The position numbers were made by a program, and so were the translations under genes. Of a stretch of 64,000 nt of DNA, positions 18,519-29,600 are shown piece by piece (positions within the stretch are counted from its first letter, which is position 1; every line of letters begins with the position of its first letter). The notes beneath the pieces were generated by a model. That model made no database searches and was not told the DNA's origin. It saw only the letters and a program-made list of their open reading frames with translations. This DNA is from Paenibacillus sp. Soil750 (lineage in GTDB: Bacteria; Bacillota; Bacilli; Paenibacillales; NBRC-103111). The stretch is taken from the NCBI RefSeq assembly GCF_001428045.1, contig NZ_LMSD01000042.1, positions 1 to 64,000 of the forward strand, written 5' to 3'.

Positions 18519-18914
18519 TTAGGACTGATATTCATCATCAGTGACTTGCTCCAACCATTCGACAGCCTTGCCATCAAGACGTTCTTGAATGGCAATATGT
18601 GTCATAGCTGTGGTGGGCGAAGCTCCGTGCCAGTGCTTTAGACCAGGGGGGAACCAGACCACATCACCGGGACGAATTTCTTCGATTGGACCTCCCAATC
18701 GTTGAGCCCGTCCTACCCCTGCCGTTACGATCAGCGTTTGACCCAGCGGATGTGTATGCCACGCTGTCCGTGCGCCGGGTTCGAACGTAACACTTGCACC
18801 AGCTACGCGTGCAGGCTCAGCTGCTTCAAATAATGGATCGATCCGAACCGTTCCCGTAAAATAATTAGATGGTCCTTTACCCGAAGGTTGGGATCCTGCT
18901 CTTTTGATTTCCAT
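18519..18914 (-). CDS. Single-domain cupin similar to Mn-dependent hydroxynitrile lyases
   Basis: This is a 131-residue protein of one small cupin domain. The opening [15 protein letters not shown] and the block WHTHPLGQT closely match the bacterial cupin hydroxynitrile lyases as I recall them. The metal ligands fall at His53, His55, Gln59 and His94, with His96 and Gln110 in the active-site positions, the same numbering as in the Granulicella enzyme. Such proteins are widespread and the physiological substrate is usually unknown, so cyanohydrin cleavage is a chemical possibility, not a role. GGGAGG lies about 10 bases before the ATG. It is a single-gene transcript. Confidence 0.85.
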   Translation of the reverse strand: MEIKRAGSQPSGKGPSNYFTGTVRIDPLFEAAEPARVAGASVTFEPGARTAWHTHPLGQTLIVTAGVGRAQRLGGPIEEIRPGDVVWFPPGLKHWHGASPTTAMTHIAIQERLDGKAVEWLEQVTDDEYQS

Positions 18915-19133
18915 TTTCTAATTACCTCCCTAAGTTACGTTATTTGTTGTCGCGTTGTTCTAAACATAATGATACCAAAAGGGATGGCTAAATTGAATTC
19001 TCGCTAGCAGTTAGAATAAAATCCATCTAAGCGTCTGGAGGACAGGAGATTTTCGGAACTGCCTTGTAATTGGTCATCAACGCTGCAAGCGGCGACTGTG
19101 TGGCAAGACCTAGTATCCCCATATGGAATGAGC

Positions 19134-19174
19134 AAAGACAAGCTCTTCCCTTATTAGATGAGGAGCTTGTCTTT
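19134..19174 (-). terminator. Rho-independent terminator of the two-component operon
   Basis: AAAGACAAGCTC pairs perfectly with GAGCTTGTCTTT across a 17-base loop, 1 base past the response-regulator stop. The T-run is short. The preceding 18915-19133 holds no supported gene. Confidence 0.7.
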
Positions 19175-19175
19175 C

Positions 19176-20273
19176 TTATGAAATCACATCCTCTAGTCGA
19201 AGATCTGGCAATGTTCCAAGCTCTCGCTGCAGCAGTTGCTCCAATTCGCGATATTGCTTCATCGCTTCGTTCTTCCGGCCTAGATCAGCATACAACCGCA
19301 TCATTTTGTAATGAATGTCTTCTCTCATCGCATCGATCTTCAACATTTCACCGTAGTAATGCAGCGTTTGCTGCTGACGGTCATGTGTCCGATGATACTG
19401 AGCGGTTAGCTCTAGCAAATCAATGTACTGTTGCTCTAGCGAGCGACTGATCTCGATGGCCCACTCATAGGACCTGCCTTTCAACAGCGGTCCCTTATAG
19501 AGGGCTTCCGCCTTTTCCAACAAGGCTGCGCTCTCACTAGGTGCTCTTCTAATTTCCTTGATTAATCGCTCGAACTCATACAGATCGCACTTCAGGTCAT
19601 CGGATTCTAAGCGTATCTCGTTTCCTGTCGTTGTAATCCCGCCGCCAGACCGGTCGTATCCGACCGCTTTACGGATAGCGTACAGCGTCGAATTCAAATT
19701 CTTCAATGCGTTGTCCGGGGCTAGATTCTGCCACAACGTTTCCGTTACTTCCTCGCGGGCGACCGTTCTTTTGCAAGCCAGGAAAGCAAATAATTCCTCG
19801 GTTTTCGGAGTCCGCAATCGAATCGCTTCTTTCTTCCCATCGGTCGTACGGCCTATAATTTTAAAACCACCAAACAGTTGAACTTCCAGGTTCGGGATGG
19901 GATCGTCCTGCCGACGAACCCTTTGAATCTTCTCCATGGTGACGGCCAGCCTCTCCGACGTAACAGGCTTTACGATATAGTCTAGCACGTTAATCGCATA
20001 GGCCCTAACCGCGTACTCGTCGGAACCCGTCACTAACACGATATCGATATTTCGCCGCATATCCGTTAGCAACGCCGACAATCTCATTCCGTTAATATCG
20101 GGCATGGAGATATCTAGAAAAGCGACATCGACGTCATGCTCTTTGGCATAATCATATCCTTCTTGGGGATCTAAGAATGTCTCGATACTCCCGATTCCAC
20201 CGACTTCCGACAAGAGGCGCTTCAATCTCCTTACCGCCATTTCCTCGTCGTCTACGATCATCAATCGCAGCAT
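19176..20273 (-). CDS. Response regulator with SARP/BTAD output domain
   Basis: This is a 365-residue cytoplasmic regulator. The receiver domain (about 1-120) has the acidic pair at 8-9, the phosphoacceptor Asp54 (FLDISMPD) and the KP motif near 103. Residues about 130-225 form an OmpR-like winged helix, and about 230-360 a bacterial transcriptional activation domain of TPR-like helices. It starts 3 bases after the kinase stop, with its ribosome site inside the kinase gene, so the two are a cognate pair. The nearest plausible target is the giant surface protein upstream, but no binding site was identified. Confidence 0.93.
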   Translation of the reverse strand: MLRLMIVDDEEMAVRRLKRLLSEVGGIGSIETFLDPQEGYDYAKEHDVDVAFLDISMPDINGMRLSALLTDMRRNIDIVLVTGSDEYAVRAYAINVLDYIVKPVTSERLAVTMEKIQRVRRQDDPIPNLEVQLFGGFKIIGRTTDGKKEAIRLRTPKTEELFAFLACKRTVAREEVTETLWQNLAPDNALKNLNSTLYAIRKAVGYDRSGGGITTTGNEIRLESDDLKCDLYEFERLIKEIRRAPSESAALLEKAEALYKGPLLKGRSYEWAIEISRSLEQQYIDLLELTAQYHRTHDRQQQTLHYYGEMLKIDAMREDIHYKMMRLYADLGRKNEAMKQYRELEQLLQRELGTLPDLRLEDVIS

Positions 20274-20276
20274 ACG

Positions 20277-23200
20277 CTACGTCTCCCCTCTTTCTAAAAT
20301 GTGGCTTGTCGACAGTTCCATCTCGACACGTGTACCTTCGCCCTCCCGGCTGTCGATGCACAAGGTTGTACCATACAGCAATCGCAGGCGTTGACTAATA
20401 TTCCACAATCCAATGCCTCCGACTGTCGTATCGGGCTTCATGACTGACTTCAACTGACCTTCATTCATGCCGCAGCCATTGTCTTCAATGCGTATCAATA
20501 TATCACCTTGTGCCCGTTCGATGACGGTCAATTTCACCGTCCCCCCTTTCGAGCGGGACATAATGCCGTGTCGAATCGCGTTCTCGACAATCGGCTGAAT
20601 GACGAGAGGGGGGATCATGACCCCCAAATTTGCCTCCAAGACGTATTCCACCTGCAGCCTCGCGCCAAATCTCGCCTGCTCAATGGCTACATAAGATTTG
20701 ACGAGCTCCAACTCGTTCTCCAGCGTAGTCAACGCTTCAAGGTGCTTGAAATCAAAACTGCTTCTCAAATACCGCGACAATCGGAGCGTAAGCTGCTCCG
20801 CCTGTTCGGCATCCATCACGCACAGTTCGGCGATCGCCGTAAGCGCGTTATACAGAAAATGCGGTTTGATCTGCGAACGTAGAAAAGCGATCTCTGCATT
20901 TCTGGCCAGCTTGACCGAAGATTTCAGCTCGGTCAAATTACGTACGCGGGCCATCAATTCCTCGGATTCAAACGGCTTAGCGACGACATCGTTCGCTCCA
21001 TTTTCTAGCGCGATCCGAATATCCTCGCTGCTGTTGCGGGCCGTCAGCACGAGCACCGGCAGCTCGAACGGCGAGAATCTTTCCCGAATCTTCGCAAGTA
21101 CTTCGTAGCCGGACATGTCCGACATGATGAGATCCAGTACGACAAGGGAAATATCCGGATGACTGAACAACGTTTCCAAAGCTAATTGCCCTCGGTCGAC
21201 AACGATGAAAGTGCGCCCTTCCAGCTTGAACATGTTCATCATACTTTGCAGATTGGCAAAGTCGTCATTTACCAGCAGGATGGGTTCCTTTTCTTTCCCC
21301 GCAACATAAAGTGGATACTCAGTAGGGAGTACGCTGACAGTTCCGGACAATGGCAATTCGACTGATTCAGCCAACCTTCCGTCGCCGTCCAGTTTCAACT
21401 TGTCACTTGCCAGGGGAAGCGTGAAGCGGAATGTCGCCCCCCTACCCGGCTCAGAATCAACTTCGATAAGTCCGCCGTGAAGCTCCACCAGACGCTTCGT
21501 AATGCTGAGCCCGAGCCCGGTGCCGCCGTAATCAGCCGCTCCGCCTTGTTCGAAATCCAGGAAAATACGTTCGCGCATATCTGCAGCGATCCCTATCCCT
21601 GTATCGCTCACTCGCACTTCCATCCATTCTCCCCTGGTTTCAGTGCTCACTTCGACGGTCCCTTGATTGGAAAACTTAATTGCATTACCGATTAAATTGT
21701 GCAAAATTTGTATGAGACGATTACCGTCCGCATAAACGAGAGGCAAATGATCCGGCACGCTGTTGATAAGCTTCGTGCTTCTGCCCTCCAGCAAAAAGCC
21801 GTGAATCTGGATAACCGATTCGACATACGATTTCACATCGACTGTGTTTCTTTGTAACGCCAAATCACCGTGCTTGAGCTTGGAGTAATCGAGCAATTCA
21901 TTTACGAGCATCATCAGCCTTCTTCCGCTGTCAACCACAATGGCCATGTTGCGAGCCTGCTTGTCTGTAAGCGTCCCCTCCACTCCCTTAAGCAGTGACT
22001 GGGAAATATTAACGATCGCATTCAGCGGTGTCCGCAATTCATGAGACGTATTCGACAGAAAATCGTCTTTGATTTTATCGAGCCGCAACAATTGGTCTTT
22101 CATCCTATCAACTGTCTGGTAAGCTTCAAAAAAGCGCAGTACTACTACAGGTACCATCACGATATTAAAAATAATGATGCAAAACTGCGCCAGCGAGGCG
22201 CTACTATGGATCCCCATTGCGAAGAAAATAACGTCCAGCGAATACATATTAATCATCAGGACAGCCACACACAGCATCAGTAATTTAAACCGTGACCCTC
22301 GCTCGCCTCGGATGAACAATTGTGCAGATACGAGAAAATTCCAAAATTGAACGATTTGGTACAGGAGAACAATATAAAACTGAATGGGCGTATACGCCCG
22401 AATGGACAGCATCGGAATAAGGAGCATAAATCCAACCAGCACGAACGATACCCCTTGTGTAATCCGTAAAGACAGCTTGCTTCGATGCAAATGATGGAAA
22501 AAAAGCGCTAATGCCAAACAACCGGAAACCGAAACGAAATCCTTGATTTTATAGAGGACTTCGAAAGATAATCTGCCTTCCAACAAAAAAAATAGCGATC
22601 GCTCTCCCATTAGTCCATGATACAGCCCAAACATCGAACAGATGGACGCCAACAGTAAAAGCGAATTGTCTCTGATGCGATAAGCGGAGGCAGCTACGAA
22701 ACAGATCAAGTAAAGCAAAGTCAGCGTACAGAGAATACCTAGTACGAAAAAATCCTTACTGAGCGCTAGCTGCCGTTCTGAGATCAATCGGTCGGCTGAC
22801 CCAAAGCGCAACGAATCGACCATTCCTGAATTTACATAATCGTAGTTGGCCGCTTGCACGATAATCTCGATGCGCCCCTGGTTTGCAGAAAATACGCCAA
22901 GTTGCGGGCGGTTACCCGAACGATAGCCCGATTTGTTATCTCCAGACGTTTGCCCATCCGCCAGCAGCTTGACTCCATTCACATAAATCTCACTGGCAAA
23001 ACGAATATTCGTTTTCTTCAGTGCCAACTCTCCGAAATAGGAAAGCCCCGTCAACACGATCCTGTACGTAGCCGCTCCATAAACCGGTAGCTCGACGCCA
23101 TTAATCACCTTCCCGTTCCACGGGGATGGGACTTTCATATAAGAAACGCCGCTGGCATCAGGCAATTTTGATAACTGCCGGAAATCATCCGGCGTAAGCA

Positions 23201-23384
23201 ACTGATTCCAGTAAAACTCCCACTCGCCGTCTAACGGGATAACTGGATCGTCGACGGGATTCCACCGCGCAAGATCTAAGACGCCATCCTGCACAATCCA
23301 TTGGCTTTGCTGCTCGCCGCCTCCGATCTTCTCGGAAAGAGGTACGAGCGAAAAACCGATCAATCCGATCATTGAGACAAGCAA
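20277..23384 (-). CDS. Hybrid sensor histidine kinase with two kinase modules (7TM sensor)
   Basis: The protein has 1035 residues from TTG at 23384. In order it shows an N-terminal membrane segment and an extracellular beta-sandwich resembling 7TMR-DISM sensors (about 30-200). Seven membrane segments follow (about 213-400). A HisKA module has NTSHELRTP near 441, with an ATPase domain to about 665. A receiver has its Asp near 748. A second, LytS/YesM-type kinase module has PHFLYN near 840, with its own ATPase domain to the end. TTG 23384 has a poor ribosome site. An AGGAGG lies 5 bases before CTG at 23423 in the same frame, and starting there would add a charged IRNER leader, so initiation may be non-canonical. 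It is cotranscribed with the SARP regulator. Confidence 0.93.
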   Translation of the reverse strand: MLVSMIGLIGFSLVPLSEKIGGGEQQSQWIVQDGVLDLARWNPVDDPVIPLDGEWEFYWNQLLTPDDFRQLSKLPDASGVSYMKVPSPWNGKVINGVELPVYGAATYRIVLTGLSYFGELALKKTNIRFASEIYVNGVKLLADGQTSGDNKSGYRSGNRPQLGVFSANQGRIEIIVQAANYDYVNSGMVDSLRFGSADRLISERQLALSKDFFVLGILCTLTLLYLICFVAASAYRIRDNSLLLLASICSMFGLYHGLMGERSLFFLLEGRLSFEVLYKIKDFVSVSGCLALALFFHHLHRSKLSLRITQGVSFVLVGFMLLIPMLSIRAYTPIQFYIVLLYQIVQFWNFLVSAQLFIRGERGSRFKLLMLCVAVLMINMYSLDVIFFAMGIHSSASLAQFCIIIFNIVMVPVVVLRFFEAYQTVDRMKDQLLRLDKIKDDFLSNTSHELRTPLNAIVNISQSLLKGVEGTLTDKQARNMAIVVDSGRRLMMLVNELLDYSKLKHGDLALQRNTVDVKSYVESVIQIHGFLLEGRSTKLINSVPDHLPLVYADGNRLIQILHNLIGNAIKFSNQGTVEVSTETRGEWMEVRVSDTGIGIAADMRERIFLDFEQGGAADYGGTGLGLSITKRLVELHGGLIEVDSEPGRGATFRFTLPLASDKLKLDGDGRLAESVELPLSGTVSVLPTEYPLYVAGKEKEPILLVNDDFANLQSMMNMFKLEGRTFIVVDRGQLALETLFSHPDISLVVLDLIMSDMSGYEVLAKIRERFSPFELPVLVLTARNSSEDIRIALENGANDVVAKPFESEELMARVRNLTELKSSVKLARNAEIAFLRSQIKPHFLYNALTAIAELCVMDAEQAEQLTLRLSRYLRSSFDFKHLEALTTLENELELVKSYVAIEQARFGARLQVEYVLEANLGVMIPPLVIQPIVENAIRHGIMSRSKGGTVKLTVIERAQGDILIRIEDNGCGMNEGQLKSVMKPDTTVGGIGLWNISQRLRLLYGTTLCIDSREGEGTRVEMELSTSHILERGET

Positions 23385-23536
23385 GACCCTTGCAAGCCAA
23401 GATATTCTTTCGTTTCGAATCAGGTTCGCCTCCTCCTTCCTAATCAGTTACTTAACGATATAAACTATTTCGTTGTTGTCATCGTGAATTCCTATTCGGT
23501 ATGCGGCTTAAAATGAAAATAAAACCGCTTCAAACT

Positions 23537-23571
23537 TAAAAGCGCGCGCCAATTGAGTATCGGCACGCGCT
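23537..23571 (-). terminator. Probable terminator of the giant surface-protein gene
   Basis: AGCGCGCGCC and GGCACGCGCT form a stem of ten with one mismatch, followed on the minus strand by TTTT. The T-run is short, so some read-through into the kinase operon is possible. Confidence 0.6.
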
Positions 23572-23645
23572 CACAGCATAGCTTTTTTCATCTGTCTACT
23601 TGACAAGGGTATGACCAGCTCATTGGCTGTCATGTTTAAAACTTA

Positions 23646-26600
23646 TTAATGATTAGGTACCACATAAACACTGCCATCAGACAACACTTGTACAGTGCCC
23701 GAGGCTGATTCAATTTCCCGAAGTGCCCAATGTTCTTGCGGAACGTCCGGCCAGCTTGATGACTTAACGTCGGCTGTCGGCCGCCCGAACAATCGGTTTA
23801 ATATCGTTACTGCTTCCGCACGATTCAATTGATTATTCGGCAGGAAGGTGCCGTCGGAATAGCCCTGCAAAATGCCTGCTTGCGAAGCTTGCTTAATCGC
23901 TTCAAAAGCCCAGTGCTCTTGCGTATCGCTGAAACCTGCATAAGAAGTGTTTCCAGTTGCTCCAACTTGAAGCAGTCTAGCAGCAATGTTGGCAATCTCG
24001 CCGCGAGTAATCGCATCATTAGGGCGGAAGCCGGTATCATCTCCGAGCATCACTCCTGCGCGCTGCATATTGGCAATAGCTTCTGCAGCCCAATGTCCTT
24101 TGGCAACGTCCGGATAACCACTAGGTTGTGCCGAAACCGATGTATTGTTGGACTTAGCAGCGCCAATACGATTCAAAATTGTCGCCAATTCCGCACGCGT
24201 AATGGCTTGCGATGGGTGGAATGTGCCGTCTGGATAACCGGACAAATAAGGTTTCAGCGCTCCCGCTCCATTTTTCTGAATAATGGTAAATGTACTGAAT
24301 TTACTGATCTCAATAGCAATACCGATTGGTTTGCCATCCGCATCATAACGGATTTCTCCTTGCTTAAGCACTTTTTCGCCGTCGCTATGTTCAATGTACA
24401 CAGCAAGCCCATCCAGTACTTGTTTGGCCGCTGCTGCGTTTTCTGGCAAACTCAAGTTATTCAGTGGGAACACGACTTCCGTCTTGTATCCCAAATAGTT
24501 GGTTTCAATCTTAACCGGTTGACCAATTATGGTAATCGATCGACCTCCTGCATCTTTGAGCACAAGCTCAGCAGCTTTCACGCGTGTTGTTACTTCACTG
24601 CGCTCAGCCTCTGCACGGACCGGAACAATTCGGAAGTAGGCATCTTTTCCGTCTTTGTCCATTTGCTGTAGGGACTCTACGGATACGGTGATCTGCCCAT
24701 CAGGCAGCACCAACTGCAGCGCCATTCCTCCATCTGCAAGCAAGCTTACCGTTTCGGCATTTAAGCTGACAATTCGCTCATCTGCAGGATCTTCTGGCAA
24801 GTCCGTTACATAGATGCGAGCAATATGATCCTTATTCTCTGCAGCCTTTTCCAAGATCTTACGTGCATCTGTAGTATTCAATTTCACCGTATCAAGCGCT
24901 TTACCTTCTGACGATTGGGTCCTCAGGATGTTGGTTTCGAATGTCCAACCTCCGGAACTTCCTGCAACCGTCGTTTGGCGAACCTTAGGGCCAGTACTTG
25001 ATTCCTCTACACGTTTTACGTCGATGGAATACGTCTGTGAAGACATCAGATCGGCTGATTCCACATTGACGATTATGGTATTGCTTCCAATTCCTATAGC
25101 AGGTGTAAAGGTGCCACCGCCTTTAATTTTTACATTCCGCACCCTTACTGTCGCCTCTGGATCATTGGTAATCGCCTTGATTGCCACGTTGGAGCTTTCG
25201 GTTGGTGCAATCGTTCCGTATTTAAGCTTGTATGGCGTAAAAGCACCGTCCAAGATGGTATCTGCCTGCAAACTCGCCAATAATGGTGGCTGACCAGGCA
25301 CTGTCTGCTTACGCAATACAGATACAATATAGGTGAGTGCGGTACCGTCTTGAGCTTCCACCTTAATAGTAAAGGATTGTGCATCCTTCGTAAATGGAAG
25401 TGACAAGACTGTTCCGTTCGTTACCTTTTGACCATTGATGTAGATGACTGTATCCGATTTTGCAGCAACTGGTAGAAGCTTAAACTCACCAGCTGTATAA
25501 GGTACAAGAACCTCATAATTTGCTACTGTCGGGTTGAAGTCAGTTAACAACTGAGCTCCGTCAGTAGCAAGTCCCAAGCTTTGCAGTTGTGCATTACCAC
25601 TTAGTTCTCGAACTACAGTTACTTGGTAGTTGCGTGTTTCCGATCCGTCTGGTGAGGTCACAACCACAGGGACTTGATTCTCGCCAACTTGCAGCTGAAT
25701 CGTCTGAGAAGATTGCCCGCCCTGAACGGATTGACCTTTCACTTTAATACCTGAACCGGCTTTCATAGCACCAGGTGTCAAGGTTACTGTGTCCACGGTA
25801 TTATCCACATAAACGGCATAGTTTTCTTCCGTCCCTGTGAAGACTTTCGCCGGAAGTACATCTCCCGGTTGCGAAGCCGTGGCATTATTCAACTTCAATG
25901 ACGTCAATAGGGCTTCTTTGGAACCCGTTCCATCAAGAGTAAGTGTGTAGAACTTATCACCTGCGCTAGCAGAACGAACTTTGATGGATACCGATTTCCC
26001 AATAACAGGTACTGCGACATCGACATAACCGCTCTCAGGAACTGTCGTGCCGTCGATCGTCACGACCGAAGTAGCCGCCATCGGAACTGCATATACACGA
26101 ACATTGTCTGAATAAGCTACTGCTTGATAAGCAGTTGTACCGAATTGATACGGAGCACTCATCTGTGCATTGCCCGTTGTCAGTGCCGCAAGATCGCTAG
26201 GGGTTGCCGGAATCGCTTCAGGTATACCTCGGATGATTTCAAATCCATACTCGGTTTTGTTGCCAACTCCATCAGTAGCCGTCATCGTCATCTTTACGCG
26301 ATCCGTCGAATCTCCCCACGCCAATGGTGCGTAATAATAGAATTTCCCTTTATCATCCAATGGAACATTCGTACCATTAACAACAAGTTTAGCTCCCGCA
26401 TCTGTTTGGCCGGTTATATACATTCTGCTGATATCTGTGACAATACCATTCAGTGAAATCGGGTTGCTCTGAGCATCATTGCCTCCGGAAGCGATCAACA
26501 TCGGTCCTGTGCGGTCAATGAACAACTTGCGGTATGCCGTAGAGCGGTCACCGCGCACATTCACAGATTCAACCAACACGTTATATTCCCGTTCTTCCAA

Positions 26601-29600
26601 TACGGCAACTCCAAGCAGATCTTGCAGAACAAATGTGGCAGTTCCTCCTGCTGTTACTTGCTCATGGCTGCCGAGCTGCTGTCCGTTTACGAATAAAGTC
26701 ACAGTTGCGTCTTGATCAGCAGTCACCTTCAAGGAGGCTTTTACAGCTGTTGTAAGCATTAGCTTCTCTTTATTTCCGTCATATGACGTATACGCTTGTT
26801 CAATGACTGCTTTTCCACCTGCATCAATCGCCACTGATAACGTTGGCGGTTGTGGAACTGGCAAATCTGTCAACACACTCGTAGACATTGGACTAAGCAC
26901 AATACGTCCTTGCTCATGACCAATAGCTGAGACAAAGATATCATATTTTTTACCAGAAGTTAACTCGGTAATAACAGCATTCTGCTCACTTCCCACTTGA
27001 GGTAGCAGATCCATGATTGGAACTGCAGCTTTACCACTCGTGCTTTCACTAGCCCAAATGCGATAAGCTGTCACATCTCCTGCAATAGAAGCCCAGCGCA
27101 AGGATATTTCTCCATTCCCAGTAGAAAGAACCTCAGGTTGCTCAGGTGTATCCAGCGAAATAGGAGCAGTCACCTCTACAGTTGCATCCGTAATAGCATG
27201 GATTGGTGCTTGATCTGCACTTTCTCCTACAACAGAAAGATAATAAGTTCCAGGCAGCAAGGAAGTCGGAAGATCAATAGCTTTACTGCCGGATGATGGC
27301 AAACTGCTTTGAATAACTTCTCCAACCCATTGATCAGCACTGTCTGTTAACATCATGGTTACTTGCGCATCAGACGATGCATTCTCCATAGACCACGTTA
27401 CTTGAATACGATTTTCCACGCCAGCTACAGCATTTACTGAAGCTTTAATCTCAGGCAGAGGAATTAATTTTTGAATTTGCAGATCAACTTTTGTAGCATT
27501 TTGAATCATCCATTTGCCAGCTGGCGCATTCAACAGCGAAACATATAGTGTATCCCTGCCGTCATTCACTGGATTTGGTGTCGAGATCTTCGTCTGTTGG
27601 AGCGGATCTCCGCTTGAGTTTGTACTTGATACTCGATCTGACGCCGGTTGTAAATAGGCGTTGCCATCAGGAGCATCGAAGTTCAGTGTGTACGGCGAAC
27701 CGTCAGGCGCTGTAATGACAGTATTGGCATTGCCGTCGCTAACCGTTAGCATGTAATTGCCATTCTCGGCGATTTCGAGATATTTGCTGAATCGGCCTTC
27801 CATCGCCAATGGTTTAATGGACTTGAACTTCCTAGTTGACTTGTAGGCAACAACACTTGTATGACTGCTGCTTACAACTTTCCACTGTCCCTTCAAATCA
27901 ACATCATCTAGGAAAATCGTTTTCTTCTGCTGCGATTCGTCATACAGAACATTCATTCCTGGCAAATCCGCATTTGGTTGAAGCTTGTAAAGATCACCTT
28001 TTGGCGTATACAGTTTTGTCTGTTCATTTGCGCCATAAATCTCTACGATCGCTTGGCCATTATCTGTTTGAGTCATGTCAAACACGGTAGGATAAACTTG
28101 ATCCTGCACCCACTGCTGAACATCCTCTATTTTCGTTTTGGACGGAACACTGTTTAATACGGCACTTGGACTTGTGCCTGCGCTGATCATCCAAGTTCCT
28201 GCCTCAACCGCATCCACCAACGTGTACACGTAACCCTTATCTTCGAAAGCATTCCAATCTGGTTCGTTCTGTGCCGTCTGTAGACTATAAGGACGTCCAT
28301 CTGGCTTGTACACAATAATATCACCTTGAGCTTCACCAACTTTAAGGATGTAGCTTCCACGCTCTTTCACTGTAAGAGAAGTAACCGAGCGATCTGGTGT
28401 CTGCGACCACAGCTTCGCCAATTCATCCAACTTCATCGACTCGCTGGCAAATAACAGTTCATTCACTTGGATATGACTATTACCGCTTGTTGTCAGACTC
28501 CATTTGCCTGCAAACAACGCTACACGCATATATGTCATTTGGCTGTCAGCATCATAGCTGATTTCTGGATACATAGTCTGCTCATAACTTTGCTTAGATG
28601 CAGTACTTTTCAGTGCAGCAGTTCGTTGATCTCCTTTTAAGGCAATAAGTGCCGTGTAGGAACGATCTACCGTAAAAGTAGCTGTCGACTTCCCGCTTGA
28701 AGCATTTGTTTCTGTTGTGATCAGAGGTGTTTGATCCACTGACGTAAGTTGTCCATTCACAATGCGCGCTTTCGCATCGATATGAACTGACTCATCCGGT
28801 TGGAAAGACAAACTAACCGGTGTTAGATCAAAGACTCGCTTCAGCGGATTGGCAGCAGCAATTCTAACATCATTCACCGTTTTGCCCGAATCTGTATTCC
28901 TTAGGAACAATTCTTCCGCAATGTCCAGCCATGGTTCTGCTGCGTCCATAAAATCAGAAACACTGTTCACGAAATCCAGACCCTTTTCCCACCAAGACTT
29001 CTTAGGCGGCTCTGCTTCCACTTCGAACAGAATGGTATTGTTATTGAACGTATACTTCAGATTAGCGCCTACCCCGTTATGTCTGAAAGTACCACTAATG
29101 CCTTTTTCATTTACACTAAGTGCAACGTTACTCACCGTCGCTCCACCAATACGCGGAATCCCTTTGGGAACATAAACCGTTCCTTTAATAGCACCGTTGA
29201 ATCCCTTTTGATTAAAAGAGTACGTGCCAATTGCTCCTTTGACGACTTCAAAAAGGTTGATGTCGCCTTTCGTTGCAAAGCCCGGTGCAGAAAATCCTTT
29301 GATTCCAGCGGTTGCTGGATTCACTACTGTTTGCATGTCCATGTTTTTCACTGGCAGCCAATAGTAGTATTCAATTCCACTGCCATTAAAGCCGTAGTTC
29401 GATAGATTCATATCAATGGAATCGGTACCGATTAGATTAAACTTGTAATTGGCCTGCGGATGCTTCAGTTCAGGGACAATGAGATCATTCACAGATCCAG
29501 TGACACTGAACTTCTGAGGAATCTGCGACTTCTCTGCAAGTTTGTCCACATTACCGAATAGATAATTGACTTGTAGACCTGTCGAAGCAAGCTTCACTTT

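Noticed and set aside
18915-19133. Possible gene or remnant in the gap between the cupin and response-regulator genes
   Set aside because: A GGAGG-like string is present but no start codon follows at proper spacing, and no protein motif is visible.
23829-24671. Plus-strand open frame of 280 codons
   Set aside because: It is antisense to the SLH repeats of the giant surface protein, and the conserved SLH signature is on the minus strand.
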